From the NCBI RefSeq assembly GCF_007567505.1, contig NZ_CP041783.1, positions 248,001 to 312,000 on the forward strand: DNA of 64,000 bases. Direction: 5' to 3'. Below are positions 18,720-26,763 of the stretch, piece after piece. The notes beneath the pieces are model-generated. The model did not search any database. It was not told the origin of the DNA and was given only the letters and a program-made list of their open reading frames with translations. Source of the stretch: Shewanella donghaensis (GTDB lineage: Bacteria > Pseudomonadota > Gammaproteobacteria > Enterobacterales > Shewanellaceae). Numbering within the stretch: position 1 is the stretch's first letter; the number at the start of each line of letters is the position of its first letter. Position numbers and translations under genes: made by a program.

Positions 18720-19238
18720 ATGAAAATCACTATACGAACCTTAAGCAAGCAACTAGCAGAACATCAAATAAAGATACTTTGCTTAGTTGCTACATTGATT
18801 GTCAGTGGGCCGCTTTTAGCTGCCCCTTCACTTGAACATACCTTACTAACCCAAGAGGGCGTTGAAAGTAGCTTGCTAGAGTTTTCTGGCAAGGTGGTGT
18901 ATGTGGACTTTTGGGCATCATGGTGCGGTCCATGTCGTAAATCATTTCCTTGGATGAACCAGATGCAAGCCAAATATCAACAACAAGGTTTTGAAGTTGT
19001 TGCGATAAACCTCGATTTAGATACCGCATTGGCTCATGAGTTTCTCACTAAAATCCCGGCTAAATTTAACTTAAGGTTTAATCCTGATGGAGATGTGGCC
19101 ACAGCATTTGATTTACCCGGTATGCCCAGCAGTTACCTGTTTAATCGACAAGGTGAGTTAGTTCAGCGTCATGTGGGGTTTTATGAAAAACATACACCTG
19201 CTTATGAACAAGAAATACAACTGTTATTAAAGGAATAA
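18720..19238 (+). CDS. TlpA-like periplasmic thioredoxin-fold protein
   Basis: The protein has 172 residues from the ATG at 18720; upstream TTG codons are possible, since no strong ribosome site is visible. A signal segment (ILCLVATLIVSGPLLAAP) precedes a thioredoxin fold with the active site W-C-G-P-C (C69, C72), the TlpA/AhpC-type VVAINLD and a cis-Pro loop at GMPSSYLF. It probably reduces or exchanges disulphides in the periplasm. The next gene starts 4 bp after the stop and its ribosome site lies inside this gene, so they are translationally linked. That gene encodes a Cys-rich-tailed DUF4266 lipoprotein, a plausible client. Confidence 0.85.
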   Translation: MKITIRTLSKQLAEHQIKILCLVATLIVSGPLLAAPSLEHTLLTQEGVESSLLEFSGKVVYVDFWASWCGPCRKSFPWMNQMQAKYQQQGFEVVAINLDLDTALAHEFLTKIPAKFNLRFNPDGDVATAFDLPGMPSSYLFNRQGELVQRHVGFYEKHTPAYEQEIQLLLKE

Positions 19239-19242
19239 GCCA

Positions 19243-19482
19243 ATGAAAAAGTCGTACGTAAAGCAATACCTCACAGTATTAGCTGCTTTATCTGTCATGG
19301 GGAGTTTAGCGGGCTGCTCTAGTTTAGGTGTCGAACCATGGGAAAAAGATCAATTTGCCCGTGCTGATATGGCGCTAAATAACGAAAAATTAGATCTGGC
19401 ATTGGATGACCATATTTATTTTAGTAAAGAAGGTACAAGTGGCGGACGCTCATTAGCTGGAGGAGGTTGCGGATGCAATTAA
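19243..19482 (+). CDS. DUF4266 small lipoprotein with GGGCGCN tail
   Basis: The protein has 79 residues. It has a lipoprotein signal (lipobox LAGC), the family core GVEPWEKDQFARADMAL and DDHIYFSKEG, and a glycine-rich C-terminus ending GGGCGCN. The ribosome site AAGGA lies 8 bases upstream. The family is of unknown function and, as I know it, travels with DUF3570, a TlpA-like protein and ApbE, which is the case here. The C-x-C tail could bind a metal or cofactor or form a vicinal disulphide; this is inference. The 3' end overlaps the next gene by 10 bp. Confidence 0.88.
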   Translation: MKKSYVKQYLTVLAALSVMGSLAGCSSLGVEPWEKDQFARADMALNNEKLDLALDDHIYFSKEGTSGGRSLAGGGCGCN

Positions 19483-20771
19483 CACCTAAACATAACATTG
19501 CTAGTGCATTAGCGATGGCAAGTTGTAGTCTTCTTTCTTATCAAGCTCTTGCAGAGGATCAAGCCCCTGTAAACGATGATTGGAATGTAGATGCTGCCAT
19601 TATGTATTATGGCGAGCAGGATCGAGTACAAGCCGTTGAAGCTATTGGTAATGTTCAAAAGTCTTTTGGCGAAAGTTCGCTGCTAGATATGAAAATTGTT
19701 GTCGACAGTTTAACGGGCGCATCAGCCTCTGGCGCAGTTGCACAATCTGATAGTCAAACTTTTACCCGCCCATCAGGTAATGGAGAATATACGGTTGCAG
19801 TAGGTGAAACACCGCTTGATGATACTTTTCAAGATACTAGAGTGCAGCTAAGTGCTAACTGGCAAGAAATACTTAATCCGGATTGGACTGTAAACTTGGG
19901 TGTATATGGCTCGAATGAATATGATTACTTGTCGTTAGGCTTGAATGCAGGAATTGAGCGAAGTTTTAACAAGAACAATACGACGCTGGCATTATCTGGT
20001 GCTTATACTAATGATACTGTTGACCCTGTTGGTGGTCGTCCTATTGCGCTTTCAGAAATGGTATTTCGTGGTGATTATGATGGCGACGATGCTTACCAAG
20101 CTGCATTTGATGCAACCCGATTATTGGGTGATGACACTAAACAAACAGCAGATATGATGGTGGGGGTAACACAAATACTTAACCGTAATTGGTTAATGCA
20201 AGCCAACTATGGTTTTTCAAGTGTGTCTGGTTATATGACTGACCCTTATAAAATTCTTAGTATGGTCGATGGTAATGGTCAATCCCACGGTTATCGTTAT
20301 GAGAACCGTCCAGATTCTCGTACTAAACACAGTGTTTATATATTAGCTAAAGGTGCGTTGGATGAAGGTGTTGTCGATTTTTCATATCGATATAATACTG
20401 ATGACTGGGATATTCAAGCACATACTTTAGAAACCCATTATCGCTATTATTTTACCCCTAGCTTATATGGACAATTGCACCTGCGCTATTATCAGCAGCA
20501 GGCTGCTGAGTTTTATCAACCCTTCTTGAGAACAGATCAAGTGTTACCTGAATATGCTAGTGCAGATTATCGTATTGGGGATATGTCGGCTTATACTGTA
20601 GGGCTTAAGTTTGGTCATCGATTATCTGGTGGTCATGAGCTAAGTTACCGTATTGAGTATTATCAACAAAATCCTGAAAATAATGGCACAGAGATACCTG
20701 GTCAACTCAATAATCATGATTTATTTCCATCGGTAAAAGCAATCGTAGCTCAAATTAGTTATTCGTTTTAA
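19473..20771 (+). CDS. DUF3570 predicted outer-membrane barrel protein with candidate flavinylation motif
   Basis: The protein has 432 residues from the ATG at 19473, which has AGGAGG six bases upstream; an in-frame TTG at 19467 sits too close to that site. The signal peptide ends near ALAED. Alternating hydrophobic strands and the final Phe (QISYSF) suggest an outer-membrane beta-barrel. Close to the mature N-terminus lies D-S-L-T-G-A-S (residues 78-84, bases 19704-19724). It has the form D-x-x-(S/T)-G-A-(S/T), to which ApbE enzymes attach FMN in NqrC, RnfG and FMN_bind proteins. An ApbE-like gene follows 35 bp later. The FMN idea is inferred. Function is otherwise unknown; DUF3570 is recognised from its arrangement and motifs. 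Confidence 0.82.
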   Translation: MQLTPKHNIASALAMASCSLLSYQALAEDQAPVNDDWNVDAAIMYYGEQDRVQAVEAIGNVQKSFGESSLLDMKIVVDSLTGASASGAVAQSDSQTFTRPSGNGEYTVAVGETPLDDTFQDTRVQLSANWQEILNPDWTVNLGVYGSNEYDYLSLGLNAGIERSFNKNNTTLALSGAYTNDTVDPVGGRPIALSEMVFRGDYDGDDAYQAAFDATRLLGDDTKQTADMMVGVTQILNRNWLMQANYGFSSVSGYMTDPYKILSMVDGNGQSHGYRYENRPDSRTKHSVYILAKGALDEGVVDFSYRYNTDDWDIQAHTLETHYRYYFTPSLYGQLHLRYYQQQAAEFYQPFLRTDQVLPEYASADYRIGDMSAYTVGLKFGHRLSGGHELSYRIEYYQQNPENNGTEIPGQLNNHDLFPSVKAIVAQISYSF

Positions 20772-20806
20772 TATGAATAACACCTCAATAAATCGAGTGG
20801 TTTAAC

Positions 20807-21724
20807 TTGCTAAATAAATTACCTAATACATTAAAAGCCCCAACAGCTGCGACCTTATCACGTCGCTCTTGGGGTTTTTTAGGCTCATTTACCGCTATGG
20901 CAAGTCCGTGTGAAGTATTGATGCAAATAGACGATGAGCATATTGCTATGCAAATGCTTAATATTGCCGTGGATGAAGCAAGGCGTATCGAACAGAAATA
21001 CAGTCGTTTTTTGCAAGGTAATATTGTTTGGCAACTCAATAATGCTCAAGGAAAGGCAGTAAAAATCGATGTAGAAACGGCTCAATTACTGAAATTTTCC
21101 CAGCAATGTTATCAATTAAGTGGCGGCGCATTTGATATCAGTGCAGGGCCTTTGATGAATTTGTGGCGCTTTGATGGTAGCCATCAAGTGCCGAAGGCGA
21201 GTGCAATTAAATCTGCTTTAACGTTAGTAGATTTTAGTGCCATTGACTTTACTGATAGCAAATTGACCATGCCTGCAGCAATGAGTTTGGATTTTGGTGG
21301 TATAGGTAAAGAGTATGCGGTTGATAGTACGGCGCAACAACTGAGTCAGCGTTGGCCGAATATCTCTGTGATGGTCAATTTTGGTGGTGATATTGCTTGT
21401 CCAATCCTTAAAGAAGATGGTTGGCAAGTCGGTATTGAAAACCCGCAACAGCTGGATAATGCGGCTGCACAGTTAACCATTCGCCAAGGTGCATTAGCGA
21501 CAAGTGGCACTACTCGTCGTTATTTCGAGGTTGATTCAGTACGTTATGGGCATATTATCAATCCACAAACAGGATACCCAGTAGAGAATGCACCGCTGTC
21601 AGTGACGGTACTCGGGCCCAATTGTATTACAGCAGGCATGCTATCAACGATGGCGATGTTAAAAGGAGCTGATTCTGAGGCTTTTCTGACTGCACAAAAT
21701 GTTGATTTCAAGGTGTTTAGGTAA
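20807..21724 (+). CDS. ApbE-like FAD:protein FMN transferase (divergent)
   Basis: The protein has 305 residues from a TTG; the nearest in-frame stop upstream (20789) leaves no room for more. ApbE enzymes move FMN from FAD to Ser/Thr of exported proteins. Motifs: FTAMASPCEVLM, FDISAGPLMNLWRF, DFGGIGKEYAVD, VNFGGDI, SGTTRRYF and GHIINPQTGYPV. The C-terminal D-A-L-x-T metal motif reads G-M-L-S-T here (G277 for Asp, T281 kept). No signal peptide or lipobox is visible although ApbE normally works in the periplasm. This may be a cluster-specific branch. The likely client is the adjacent DUF3570 protein. The family call is firm; activity is uncertain. Confidence 0.85.
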   Translation: MLNKLPNTLKAPTAATLSRRSWGFLGSFTAMASPCEVLMQIDDEHIAMQMLNIAVDEARRIEQKYSRFLQGNIVWQLNNAQGKAVKIDVETAQLLKFSQQCYQLSGGAFDISAGPLMNLWRFDGSHQVPKASAIKSALTLVDFSAIDFTDSKLTMPAAMSLDFGGIGKEYAVDSTAQQLSQRWPNISVMVNFGGDIACPILKEDGWQVGIENPQQLDNAAAQLTIRQGALATSGTTRRYFEVDSVRYGHIINPQTGYPVENAPLSVTVLGPNCITAGMLSTMAMLKGADSEAFLTAQNVDFKVFR

Positions 21725-21771
21725 TTTACGATTAATAGTTTTTGACTTGATAATTTAACAAGGAATAAGCG

Positions 21772-22431
21772 ATGAGAGTGTTGTTAATTGAAGACAACCA
21801 GTTATTAGCTCAAGGGATAGAACTGAGTTTATCGAAAGAGGGGATTCAAGTCGATCATATATCCTCTTATAAGGAAGCGGTCGCTTCGTTAATTAACGAA
21901 GATTTTAGCGCCATCATTTTAGATTTGGGGCTACCTGACGGTAACGGTGAAGACTTATTAAAACAGTGGCGTCGCGAAGGTATTTCACTCCCAATAATCG
22001 TGCTTACTGCTAATACTGATTTTGATACGAGATTAAATTGTTTAGATATTGGCGCTGACGATTACCTGAGTAAACCTTTTGATGTCAGAGAGTTAGTTGC
22101 GAGGTTGCGCGCTATTGTTCGTCGCCAGCATGGTTTAGATAACAATCAATTTAGTTTTGGTGCCTTGACGATCGATTTCTCCTGCTGTGAAGTACACTTT
22201 CGAGAGCAGTTAATCAAACTTCCACGGCGTGAATACCAATTATTATTAGAATTTTCGCAATCTGCAGGACGAGTACTGACTCGCAGTCAACTTGAGCAAT
22301 TAACTTATGGCTGGGATGAAGTGGGTAGTAATTCAATTGAAGTTCATATCCATCATTTACGAAAGAAGATGGCGCCAGAATTAATAAAAACCGTTAGAGG
22401 TATTGGCTATATTTTAACTGAAGTTCCGTAA
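21772..22431 (+). CDS. OmpR/PhoB-type response regulator
   Basis: The protein has 219 residues: a receiver domain with acidic pair E7/D8, phospho-acceptor D51 (IILDLGLPDG), Thr in VLTAN and Lys in YLSKPF, then a winged-helix DNA-binding domain (LPRREYQLLLEF, SNSIEVHIHHLRKKM, VRGIGYIL). It resembles the QseB/PmrA group. A good ribosome site (AAGGA) is present. It follows ApbE by 47 bp and precedes its kinase by 48 bp, so all are probably one transcription unit. It likely controls the redox genes before it, though no direct repeat that could be its box was identified. Confidence 0.92.
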   Translation: MRVLLIEDNQLLAQGIELSLSKEGIQVDHISSYKEAVASLINEDFSAIILDLGLPDGNGEDLLKQWRREGISLPIIVLTANTDFDTRLNCLDIGADDYLSKPFDVRELVARLRAIVRRQHGLDNNQFSFGALTIDFSCCEVHFREQLIKLPRREYQLLLEFSQSAGRVLTRSQLEQLTYGWDEVGSNSIEVHIHHLRKKMAPELIKTVRGIGYILTEVP

Positions 22432-22479
22432 CTAATATTTTCAATAACCAATACTTTCAGTATTTATGATAAGGATATT

Positions 22480-23874
22480 ATGTTTTCTTTACGTTTTTCT
22501 CTTAGTTTGCTCATGTTGCTGGGGATATTATTGACGGTGACATTGTCCAGCATACTTAGTACCCGAGATGCCATGTACGAAGTTGAAGAATTATTCGACG
22601 CTGAAATGGTACAAACTGCAAAATTACTTGAACTCTTCTATGTGAAGCAATTAACCACATCTAAATTGAATAACCTTGTTCAAAATCCCATTCGCTTTCA
22701 TGTTAACGCATCAGAAATAGAAACCTTTGCAGAGAAGTCAGATGTTGAAACCCTTTCTTACGAACGAAAACTGTCATTTCAATTATTTTCGTCATTGGGA
22801 GAAATGTTAGCTTTCTCTGATAATAGTGGCGAGCAACCGTTAACAGACTTTACACAGGGATATATTTACAAATCCGTTGGTGAGCATATGTGGCATGTTT
22901 ACAGCTTGTATTCAGCAAAGCAACAAGTCTGGATAATTACTGCCCAGCGCGATGATGTTCGCCAAGAACTCATTGATAAAATTAATGCTAACAGCTGGCG
23001 ATCCCCCTTAATCATTGCCCCGATTATGCTGCTTATCATGTTGTTGGTGACCTATTATCTATTCAAACCCATCAAGTTATTAGAACGACACTTAACGTAT
23101 CGCGATGCTCAAGATTTATCGCCAATAGAGATACATTTGCCAGCAGAGTTGACATCGATACAAGACTCACTTAACCGATATTTATCACGAATTGCCGATT
23201 TGATGCGTCGTGAACGGCGATTTAGTGCCGATGCCGCCCATGAATTAAAAACACCTTTAGCCATTATAAAACTTCATAGCGATGGTTTGGAGAGCGTCTT
23301 AAATAAGGTGGATGAAGAAATAAAAAGAAATGCATTACCTTACACTCAGGCTATGGGACAAGGGATTAACAGAATGAGCCATACAGTTGAACAATTGTTA
23401 CTGCTATCAAGGGTTGATGCTATACAAGCAATTAATAAAACGGAGTGTGACTTACAATTACTCATTGAAAATGTCATTAATCAACTTGTACATATAGTGG
23501 CTGATTATGAGTGGAAATTAGATATTCCAAAAGGTTTTACAGTGAAAGCTGATGCTTTTTACCTTGAATTAGTGTTGAAGAATATTATTGAAAATGCTTG
23601 TAAATACAGTTCAAAAGAGTCTGTGATTAGTATTCGCAGTTACAAAAATCATAGCCTAGATTCGATTGAGATTATCGATCAAGGTATTGGTATGGATGAT
23701 TCTGAAATAGCCTTAGCGCAGAATCGTTTTTATCGGGTGGACGAAGGAAGTTCCCAAGGCGCTGGATTGGGCTTGTCTATTTGCCGTCACATTATGTCGC
23801 TACATGAGGGAGAGTTAGAGATTAAACAAGCTGAACCTAAAGGCCTCAAAGTGAGCATTAATTTACCATCGTAA
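22480..23874 (+). CDS. Sensor histidine kinase (QseC-like architecture)
   Basis: The protein has 464 residues: membrane helix 1 (LSLLMLLGILLTVTLSSIL), a periplasmic sensor of about 140 residues (29-170), helix 2 (SPLIIAPIMLLIMLLVTYYLF), a HAMP-like linker, an H-box with H254 (FSADAAHELKTPLA), and a catalytic domain with N-box (IIENACKYSS), G1 (IIDQGIGMD) and G2 (SQGAGLGLSICRH). The periplasmic domain resembles two-component sensor domain 2CSK_N of QseC/PmrB-like kinases by layout only; the signal is unknown. It is the partner of the regulator just upstream and the last gene of the cluster. About 510 bases without a gene follow. Confidence 0.9.
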   Translation: MFSLRFSLSLLMLLGILLTVTLSSILSTRDAMYEVEELFDAEMVQTAKLLELFYVKQLTTSKLNNLVQNPIRFHVNASEIETFAEKSDVETLSYERKLSFQLFSSLGEMLAFSDNSGEQPLTDFTQGYIYKSVGEHMWHVYSLYSAKQQVWIITAQRDDVRQELIDKINANSWRSPLIIAPIMLLIMLLVTYYLFKPIKLLERHLTYRDAQDLSPIEIHLPAELTSIQDSLNRYLSRIADLMRRERRFSADAAHELKTPLAIIKLHSDGLESVLNKVDEEIKRNALPYTQAMGQGINRMSHTVEQLLLLSRVDAIQAINKTECDLQLLIENVINQLVHIVADYEWKLDIPKGFTVKADAFYLELVLKNIIENACKYSSKESVISIRSYKNHSLDSIEIIDQGIGMDDSEIALAQNRFYRVDEGSSQGAGLGLSICRHIMSLHEGELEIKQAEPKGLKVSINLPS

Positions 23875-24000
23875 ACAGGGGCTAACGACATTGTTTTAAG
23901 GATAATTTTATTTAGGTTTGTGGTGTTGGTTAGGTTTTTTATCAGGGCTGACTCAGATGATTTAATTGTTGTTTTCAGGGTTGGCCTAATAACATGTACT

Positions 24001-24032
24001 TCTGCGTATCTGCGTATCTGCGTATCTGCGTA
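24001..24032. repeat. Four tandem 8-mers (TCTGCGTA)
   Basis: Four perfect copies of an 8-base unit sit in the gap (23875-24387) between the kinase gene and the convergent mesD. The rest of that gap holds nothing I can support; a minus-strand frame at 24213-24428 is probably a shadow that overlaps the end of mesD. Confidence 0.85.
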
Positions 24033-24387
24033 GCCTAGTCGCTTCGCGAAAAAGGCTTTCCTTTGATGAAGAAGGTTTTTTAACTCTCTAAGGGGCTAAA
24101 GGCGTTTGTCACACATAGATAGCTGAAATGTCGATATTGCTTGAACCCTTAATAAAATCATCAATACTCACTCTACTTTTTACTGCCTGATGGAATTAGA
24201 CCAGAACAGATATTAGGTGATAAGAGCATCATTAAATATTTCGTAAGTATCACCCTCAATAACTAACGTATTATCCATTTTTACGCTGAGCGAAGCATTA
24301 ACCGCATTTGTTATTTCAAACCAGAAAAACATTAGACTGTTATCTATTCTGCAGCTAACACAGCGAAAAAATGTAGAGTGGTAAATA

Positions 24388-25416
24388 CTAAATTGATAAT
24401 TCGTTTCGAACGATTGCAGCCCCAGCACTTAACGCTTTTAGCTTGGCACTTGCTACTTGGCGAGGTAAGGGCGCCATGCCACAGTTAGTACACGGATAAA
24501 GGTTTTCAGCGTCGACAAATTCGAGTACTTTTCGCAAAGTATTAGCGACTTCCTCCGGCGTTTCAATGCTATGGGTTGCGACATCAATAGCGCCAACCAT
24601 CACTTTTTTACCGCGAATGAGTTCAAGTAACTCTAATGGTACATGGGAGTTATGGCATTCTAGTGAGATAATATCGATACTCGATTTTTGCAGTTTAGGA
24701 AACGCTTTTTCATACTGTCTCCATTCTGAGCCCAAGGTGCTTTTCCAATCGGTATTAGCTTTGATGCCGTAGCCATAGCAAATATGGACCGCGGTTTCGC
24801 ATTTAAGTCCTTCAATTGCTCTTTCTAAAGTCGCAATCCCCCAATCATTGACTTCATCAAAAAAGACATTAAATGCAGGCTCATCAAATTGAATAATATC
24901 AACACCCGCAGCCTCTAATTCTTTGGCTTCTTGATTGAGAATTTTGGCAAATTCCCAAGCTAATTTTTCACGACTTTTATAATGTTCATCATAAAGCGTA
25001 TCTATCATGGTCATAGGGCCTGGTAGAGCCCACTTAATGGGTTGCTTGGTTTGCTGACGTAAAAACTTGGCGTCTTCTACAAATACAGACTGCTTGCGTG
25101 ACACTGCACCCACAACGGTTGGCACACTTGCATCATAGCGGTCACGAATTTTAACGGTTTTACGCTTTTCAAAATCGACTCCACTAAGGTGCTCAATAAA
25201 GGTCGTGACAAAGTGTTGGCGAGTTTGCTCGCCGTCACTCACAATATCAATACCTGCTTGTTGTTGGTCGTGCAATGACACACGTAACGCATCTTGTTTT
25301 CCTGCAATTAATTCATCATCTTGTAGTTTCCAAGGTGACCAAAGCGTTTCTGGCTTAGCAAGCCAAGAAGGCTTAGGTAAACTGCCAGCAGTTGAAGTCG
25401 GTAATAATATTTTCAT
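24388..25416 (-). CDS. mesD: MesD, core-MetE-type folate-independent methionine synthase
   Basis: The protein has 342 residues and matches only the C-terminal catalytic half of MetE. Zinc-site elements are present: H and C in AVHICYG, Glu in SLECHN and Cys in CTNCGMAPLPR. The barrel motifs DGEQTRQHF, ALPGPMTMIDTL and IIQFDEPAFN are also there. The folate-binding N-terminal half of MetE is absent, so the methyl donor is not a 5-methyl-THF polyglutamate bound in the usual way. Next to a DUF1852 gene this defines the MesD family, known to need DUF1852 (MesX) and oxygen for methionine synthesis in vivo. It lies 57 bp downstream of mesX, same strand, so one operon. The methyl source is not known to me. 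Confidence 0.88.
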   Translation of the reverse strand: MKILLPTSTAGSLPKPSWLAKPETLWSPWKLQDDELIAGKQDALRVSLHDQQQAGIDIVSDGEQTRQHFVTTFIEHLSGVDFEKRKTVKIRDRYDASVPTVVGAVSRKQSVFVEDAKFLRQQTKQPIKWALPGPMTMIDTLYDEHYKSREKLAWEFAKILNQEAKELEAAGVDIIQFDEPAFNVFFDEVNDWGIATLERAIEGLKCETAVHICYGYGIKANTDWKSTLGSEWRQYEKAFPKLQKSSIDIISLECHNSHVPLELLELIRGKKVMVGAIDVATHSIETPEEVANTLRKVLEFVDAENLYPCTNCGMAPLPRQVASAKLKALSAGAAIVRNELSI

Positions 25417-25473
25417 AATAAGTGATGCCGTATATTGGAGTTGAATATCTAAAATAAATAATAAAATTAGTGT

Positions 25474-26448
25474 TTAAACGTAATTAGCTGACCATTGCTC
25501 AAGTACTGTTTGGTATGGTTTGATGAAGTTTTCTTCAGTGAACTTTCCTTGCTCATTAGCCAATTTGCTGCGCTCTTCTCGGTCATAGACAATTTGAGTT
25601 AATGAATGATCCTGATTCTTCAAGTTTGGCTGATAGTGTGTACCTGCGGCGGCATTGGCATTATAAATCTCAGGTCGGTATATTTTTTGAAAAGTACCCA
25701 TCGTGCTAATAGTGCTTATTAGTTCAAGATTGCTGTAGTCATTAAGCAAATCCCCAAAGAAATAAAAAGCCAAAGGCGCAACACTATTTGGCGGCATGAA
25801 ATATCGCACCTGCAAGCCCATTTTTTTGAAATATTGTTCAGTTAAAGAAGATTCATTTGCCTGATATTCAACACCTAATACGGGATGGTTATTTTCAGAC
25901 TGATGATAGGTTTTGTTATCTGAAACACTGAGACAAATAACAGGTAACTTGTTAAAGTTCTGCTTATAAATATCTGAACTGACAAAATATTTAAAGAGTT
26001 TCCCGTGCAGTTCGCCAAAGTTAGCTGGAATACTAAAGTTAGGTTGATTCTTATTATGATCGAGTAGTAACACGCTAAAGTCATAATCTCGTACATAAGA
26101 TGAAAAGTTATTTCCTACAATACCTTCAATGCGATTATTGGTTTTATTATCAAGAATATGGGTCTTTAATATTTCAATCGATGGGAAGCTTTGGTCGCTT
26201 CCTTTTATATCCATATTAACCGAAATAATTTCAAGTTCTACAGAGTAACGATCGCCTTTTGGGTTATCCCAATGGGCTAAAGCATTAAAACTATTATCAA
26301 TCATCTTTAAGGCATTACGTAGGTTCTCTTGGCGGTATTGTCCTCTCGCCAAGTTAGCAAAGTTGGTGGTGATACGCGTATTGTCTGAAGGTCGATAATT
26401 TTCATCAAGACACAGGCTTTTAATATTAAATGTAAAGTTATTATTCAT
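25474..26448 (-). CDS. mesX: MesX, DUF1852 protein required with MesD
   Basis: The protein has 324 residues, is soluble, and has no signal peptide or membrane helix. It is recognised as DUF1852 from its start (FTFNIKSLCLDENYRPSDNT, then TTNFANLARG), the stretch RYFMPPNSVAPLAFYFFGD and the end (NANAAAGTHYQP, then YDREERSKLANEQGKF). The family is found almost only beside MesD and has been shown genetically to be needed for MesD-dependent methionine formation; its chemistry is unknown. It is first gene of the mesX-mesD operon. The region just before its ATG lacks a good ribosome site and instead carries 15-base repeats. Confidence 0.9.
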   Translation of the reverse strand: MNNNFTFNIKSLCLDENYRPSDNTRITTNFANLARGQYRQENLRNALKMIDNSFNALAHWDNPKGDRYSVELEIISVNMDIKGSDQSFPSIEILKTHILDNKTNNRIEGIVGNNFSSYVRDYDFSVLLLDHNKNQPNFSIPANFGELHGKLFKYFVSSDIYKQNFNKLPVICLSVSDNKTYHQSENNHPVLGVEYQANESSLTEQYFKKMGLQVRYFMPPNSVAPLAFYFFGDLLNDYSNLELISTISTMGTFQKIYRPEIYNANAAAGTHYQPNLKNQDHSLTQIVYDREERSKLANEQGKFTEENFIKPYQTVLEQWSANYV

Positions 26449-26450
26449 GG

Positions 26451-26487
26451 TGTTCAGGTATCCAATGTTCAGGTATCAAGTGTTCTG
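26451..26487. repeat. 15-bp tandem repeat directly before mesX start
   Basis: TGTTCAGGTATCCAA (26451-26465) is followed by TGTTCAGGTATCAAG (26466-26480) and a partial third copy, TGTTCTG. On the minus strand these occupy the ribosome-binding region of mesX, starting 3 bases before the ATG. Confidence 0.75.
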
Positions 26488-26556
26488 ATTTATCGTGTCA
26501 GTAGCATCCACTGTATTTAAAATGAGTGTTTATGCCTTCAGTAGGAATCAACTTTG

Positions 26557-26587
26557 ATATTGCCTAGCGTTAATCGCTAAGCAATAT
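26557..26587. promoter_or_regulatory. Operator-like 13-bp inverted repeat between mesX and TauE gene
   Basis: ATATTGCCTAGCG (26557-26569) and CGCTAAGCAATAT (26575-26587) are complementary at 12 of 13 positions around TTAAT. It lies in the divergent region about 110 bp before mesX and 177 bp before the exporter gene. It does not resemble the MetJ box. A regulator site is the simplest reading. Confidence 0.5.
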
Positions 26588-26763
26588 TTATACTTGGATC
26601 TGAGCATGATGAAAATTGGTTTAATTTCACATTCAATGTGAGAAACATTCATGATTTATTATGTTTAAAACTTAAGTGCGAGTCAGTTATATTAATCAGC
26701 TTGATGAGGCCACGAGTTAATTTATTTTATGGTGTTCTCTAATGATATTAATAGGAAAACTGA

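Noticed and set aside
24213..24428. Minus-strand 71-codon frame downstream of mesD
   Set aside because: Overlaps the mesD 3' end in another frame, with no ribosome site or family match.
26449..26763. MetJ box or SAM riboswitch before mesX
   Set aside because: No AGACGTCT-like tandem boxes and no riboswitch-like stem arrangement could be found by eye.
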